Below are positions 61,812-64,000 of a DNA stretch of 64,000 bases, one piece after another. Made by a program: the position numbers and the translations under genes. Source of the stretch: Natrinema marinum (GTDB lineage: Archaea > Halobacteriota > Halobacteria > Halobacteriales > Natrialbaceae); the NCBI RefSeq assembly GCF_024296685.1, contig NZ_CP100763.1, forward strand, positions 1,674,001 through 1,738,000, in the 5' to 3' direction. Below the pieces are notes generated by a model, which saw only the letters and a program-made list of their open reading frames with translations, searched no databases and had not been told where the DNA came from. How positions within the stretch are numbered: position 1 is the stretch's first letter; every line of letters begins with the position of its first letter.

Positions 61812-62555
61812 ATGTCCATGGATGGTCGTACCTGCGTAATCACAGGATCGGCACGAGGTATCGGTCGGGGTATCGCCGAGTACCTCGGCGAAGAGGGGGC
61901 GAACGTAGTGGTCAACTACCGCTCGTCGGAGGGACCGGCACACGAGGCCGTCGAAGCGATCGAATCCGCCGGGGGCTCCGCCGTCGCGGCCAAGGCCGAC
62001 GTCAGCGACCGCGCGGAGGTCGAACACATGCGCGAGGTCTGCCACGAGGCCTTCGGGCAGTGCGACGTCCTTGTCAACAACGCCGGCATCACCGCCGACA
62101 AGCAGTTCACCGAGATGTCCCGCGAGGAGTGGGACCGCGTGATGGACGTCAACCTCGGCGGCATGTTCAACTGCACCCAGCTGTTCTACGACGACCTCTG
62201 GAACGCACACGAGGGCCGACTCATCAATATCTCGAGCGTCGTCGGTAAACAGGGTAACTTCGGGCAGGCAAACTACGCCGCGGCGAAAAGCGGCATGTTC
62301 GGCTTCACCCGGACGATCGCCCTCGAGCTCGCCCAAGGCGGCTCGACGGCCAACTGCGTCGCGCCCGGCTTTACCGCCACCGACATGCTCGAGAGCGTCC
62401 CCGACAGTGTCCTCGATCGCATCATCGCAGGCATCCCGCTCGAACGCCTCGCGGAAGTCGAGGACATCGCGGCCGTGGTTCGGTTCCTCGCGAGCGAGGA
62501 CTCGTCGTATGTGACGGGGGAAGTGATCGACGTCAACGGCGGGATGGACCTGTAG
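61812..62555 (+). CDS. phaB: acetoacetyl-CoA/3-oxoacyl reductase (PhaB/FabG type)
   Basis: A 247-residue short-chain dehydrogenase. GSARGIGRGIAEYL is the NADPH-binding Gly motif; LVNNAGITAD, the Ser in INISSVVGKQG and YAAAKSGMFGF (YxxxK) complete the active site. It makes (R)-3-hydroxybutyryl-CoA for PhaC. ATG at 61818 is an alternative start. TATA-like gttatttac lies about 30 bp upstream, so it has its own promoter, 111 bp after phaC. Confidence 0.9.
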   Translation: MSMDGRTCVITGSARGIGRGIAEYLGEEGANVVVNYRSSEGPAHEAVEAIESAGGSAVAAKADVSDRAEVEHMREVCHEAFGQCDVLVNNAGITADKQFTEMSREEWDRVMDVNLGGMFNCTQLFYDDLWNAHEGRLINISSVVGKQGNFGQANYAAAKSGMFGFTRTIALELAQGGSTANCVAPGFTATDMLESVPDSVLDRIIAGIPLERLAEVEDIAAVVRFLASEDSSYVTGEVIDVNGGMDL

Positions 62556-62605
62556 AACGAGGGCGGCGTCCGGAGACGTTCGAGGAAAATTCGCTTTTTG
62601 CGCGG

Positions 62606-63634
62606 CTATCGCTCGCTCGTTTCTCGGCCCGGTAGTCCCGAAATCGCTTCGCGCGTGTCCGCGACGAGGTCCTCGAGTACGACGCGTGCGGGCCGAACGT
62701 CGTCGGTCAGCCCGACGCTCTGGCCGGCGAACAGCGCCAGTTCGTCGATAGCACCGTCGACATCCGGCGTGGCGAGGGCCTCGTCGTACCGCTCGATCGG
62801 GTCGCCGTCGCCGGTCCGCGCGACGACGTCGTGCTCGCCCGGCCGTTCCCCGACCGGCGGCCGGCCGGCCGACTCCCAGCGCTCGAGCGTCTCGTTTCGC
62901 AGCACCCGGTGGGCCGTGCCGGGCCAGCCCTTGTCGAAGAGAGTCGTAAACGCGGTGTCGGTCTCGTCGCTCTCACGGAGCCGATCCCGATAGCGGTCGT
63001 GGACCCGCGACTCCTCGGTCGCGACGAATCGCGTCCCGAGCCACGCGCCGTCGGCGCCCAGCGCGAGCGCGGCGGCGATCCCGCGGCCGTCGGCGATCCC
63101 GCCGGCCGCGACGATCGGTACCTCGTCGCCGACGGCGTCCGCGACCCGCGGAACGAGCACCGTGGTCGCCACCTCGCTCTGGACGTGGCCGCCGGCCTCG
63201 AGCCCCTGCGTGACCACGATATCGACGCCGGCGTCGACCGCCCGGCTCGCTTCCGCGGCGCTGCCGACGGTCTGGACCGCGATCGCGTCCGCGTCGTGGA
63301 CCCGTTCGACGAACGGCGCGGCGTCGCCGAACGAGAAGGTGACGATCGGCGCGCCCGCGTCGAGGACCGTCGCGAGGTGGTCCGGGGTGTCTTCGATCGT
63401 CGTCGCCTCGTCGAGGACGAGGTTGACCGCGAACGGCTCGTCGGTCAGGTCTCGCGTTTCCCGAATCGCGCGGCGCGTCGCCTCGAAATCGCGCCACGTC
63501 ACCGCGAGCTGTCCCAGGCCGCCCGCGTTCGACACGGCGGCGGCCAGTTCGGGACAGGTCGCGCTCCCGATCGGCGCTTGGACGATCGGGTGTTCGATCT
63601 CGAGCAAGTCACAGAGCGGCGTCCGTGGCGTCAT
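62606..63634 (-). CDS. nitronate monooxygenase-like flavoprotein
   Basis: A 342-residue TIM-barrel FMN enzyme of the 2-nitropropane dioxygenase family. The N-terminal IVQAPIGSATCPELAAAVSN, the middle VVTQGLEAGGHV and PIVAAGGIADGRGIAAALAL, and GADGAWLGTRFVATEES are the FMN-binding and substrate blocks. The family includes nitronate oxidation and enoyl-reductase-like members. It starts 7 bp after moaC ends and is on the same strand; they may be co-transcribed. Confidence 0.85.
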   Translation of the reverse strand: MTPRTPLCDLLEIEHPIVQAPIGSATCPELAAAVSNAGGLGQLAVTWRDFEATRRAIRETRDLTDEPFAVNLVLDEATTIEDTPDHLATVLDAGAPIVTFSFGDAAPFVERVHDADAIAVQTVGSAAEASRAVDAGVDIVVTQGLEAGGHVQSEVATTVLVPRVADAVGDEVPIVAAGGIADGRGIAAALALGADGAWLGTRFVATEESRVHDRYRDRLRESDETDTAFTTLFDKGWPGTAHRVLRNETLERWESAGRPPVGERPGEHDVVARTGDGDPIERYDEALATPDVDGAIDELALFAGQSVGLTDDVRPARVVLEDLVADTREAISGLPGRETSER

Positions 63635-63641
63635 CGTCCGG

Positions 63642-64000
63642 CTACGCCCGTCGCTTCTCCTTTTGTACGACGCGCACGTTCTCGATCCCGGTGTCGGGAT
63701 ACTGGCCCTCGTCGTCCTTCTCGACGGCCTTGACCATGTCCCAGACGACGTTGAGGCCGGTCGTGACCCCCTCGAGAGCCTCCATCTCGCAGCCGGTCTT
63801 GCCGGTGGTCTCGACGGCGACCCGAAGCTCGATTCGGTCGTCGGCGAGCGAGAAGTCGGTGTCGACGTTGGTGATCGGGATCTGGTGGCACATCGGGATC
63901 GTCTCCCAGGTGTGCTTGACGGCCTGGATCGCGCCGACGCGGGCAGTGGCGAGGACGTCTCCCTTGCCGACCTCGTCGGCCCGGATCGCGTCGATCGTCG
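63642..64000 (-). CDS. moaC: cyclic pyranopterin monophosphate synthase MoaC (partial)
   Basis: The 5' end lies outside the window; about 119 codons are present. AIQAVKHTWETIPMCHQIPI contains the conserved MCHQIP motif of MoaC, followed by TTGKTGCEMEALEGVTTGLN (GxEMEAL) and DMVKAVEKDDEG. The enzyme acts in the first step of molybdenum cofactor synthesis with MoaA. It precedes the flavoprotein gene on the same strand. Confidence 0.93.
   Translation of the reverse strand, partial: TIDAIRADEVGKGDVLATARVGAIQAVKHTWETIPMCHQIPITNVDTDFSLADDRIELRVAVETTGKTGCEMEALEGVTTGLNVVWDMVKAVEKDDEGQYPDTGIENVRVVQKEKRRA

Overview
This is haloarchaeal chromosome. It has high GC, acidic proteins, Tat signal peptides on most exported proteins, HTH_10/Bat-type and HalOD1 regulators, single-cyclin TFB-like proteins, ribosomal protein S8e, DacZ, and an archaeal class III PHA synthase locus. 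The gene set and IS types resemble Natrialbaceae such as Natrinema or Haloterrigena, but the genus is inference.

Layout. 1-2120: exported redox/metal genes (partial Tat protein, SCO1 lipoprotein, P19-like iron protein). 2351-8481: small zinc-ribbon protein, M24 Xaa-Pro peptidase, otsA-otsB trehalose synthesis, winged-helix regulator, Tat-exported metzincin, small hypothetical. 8602-14153: Bat-like sensor-regulator, MTH865-like protein, membrane protein, RHH protein, cobyric acid synthase. 14367-19372: low-GC island of IS5-type sequences. It holds an intact IS with 17-bp terminal repeats, an 8-bp target duplication and a passenger Tat-protein gene; a decayed second transposase; a small regulatory cluster (HTH_10, DUF7344-like, HalOD1-like); and 26 tandem copies of a 28-bp unit. 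19471-24450: ABC-2 exporter, corrinoid adenosyltransferase, ArsR-like and Lrp regulators. 25228-26887: three adjacent paralogues of a small all-beta-looking family.

26982-35941: an integrated element of about 9 kb in the 3' end of msrA, bounded by a 34-bp identical repeat. A tyrosine recombinase lies at the left end, followed by an AbrB-like protein, a probable HUH rolling-circle Rep, a string of overlapping small acidic genes, an antisense TFB-like single-cyclin protein and a membrane protein at the right junction. No capsid, ATPase or terminase gene was recognised, so it may be a plasmid-like or satellite element.

35871-49989: msrA, crotonase, riboflavin-pathway reductase, a polyphosphate/phosphate group (PP2A-like phosphatase, Ppk1, DUF7511-like, AbrB-PhoU), two PQQ-propeller lipoproteins flanking rps8e, malic enzyme-Pta fusion, CoaD, a second TFB-like protein and a small zinc protein. 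50082-50166: tRNA-Leu(TAG), followed by about 600 bp with a degenerate copy of its 3' end. 50781-57858: diadenylate cyclase DacZ plus MscS-like channel, nucleoside salvage (Udp, Cdd), GlmM-like phosphomutase, DUF488, ArsR regulator, M23 peptidase. 57946-62555: PHA locus (MaoC/PhaJ-like, PhaR, PhaP, PhaE, PhaC, PhaB). The window ends in a nitronate monooxygenase-like gene and partial moaC.

The parts most likely to hold something undescribed are the 28-bp promoter-like tandem array, the passenger-carrying IS, and the msrA-integrated element with its own TFB-like factor.
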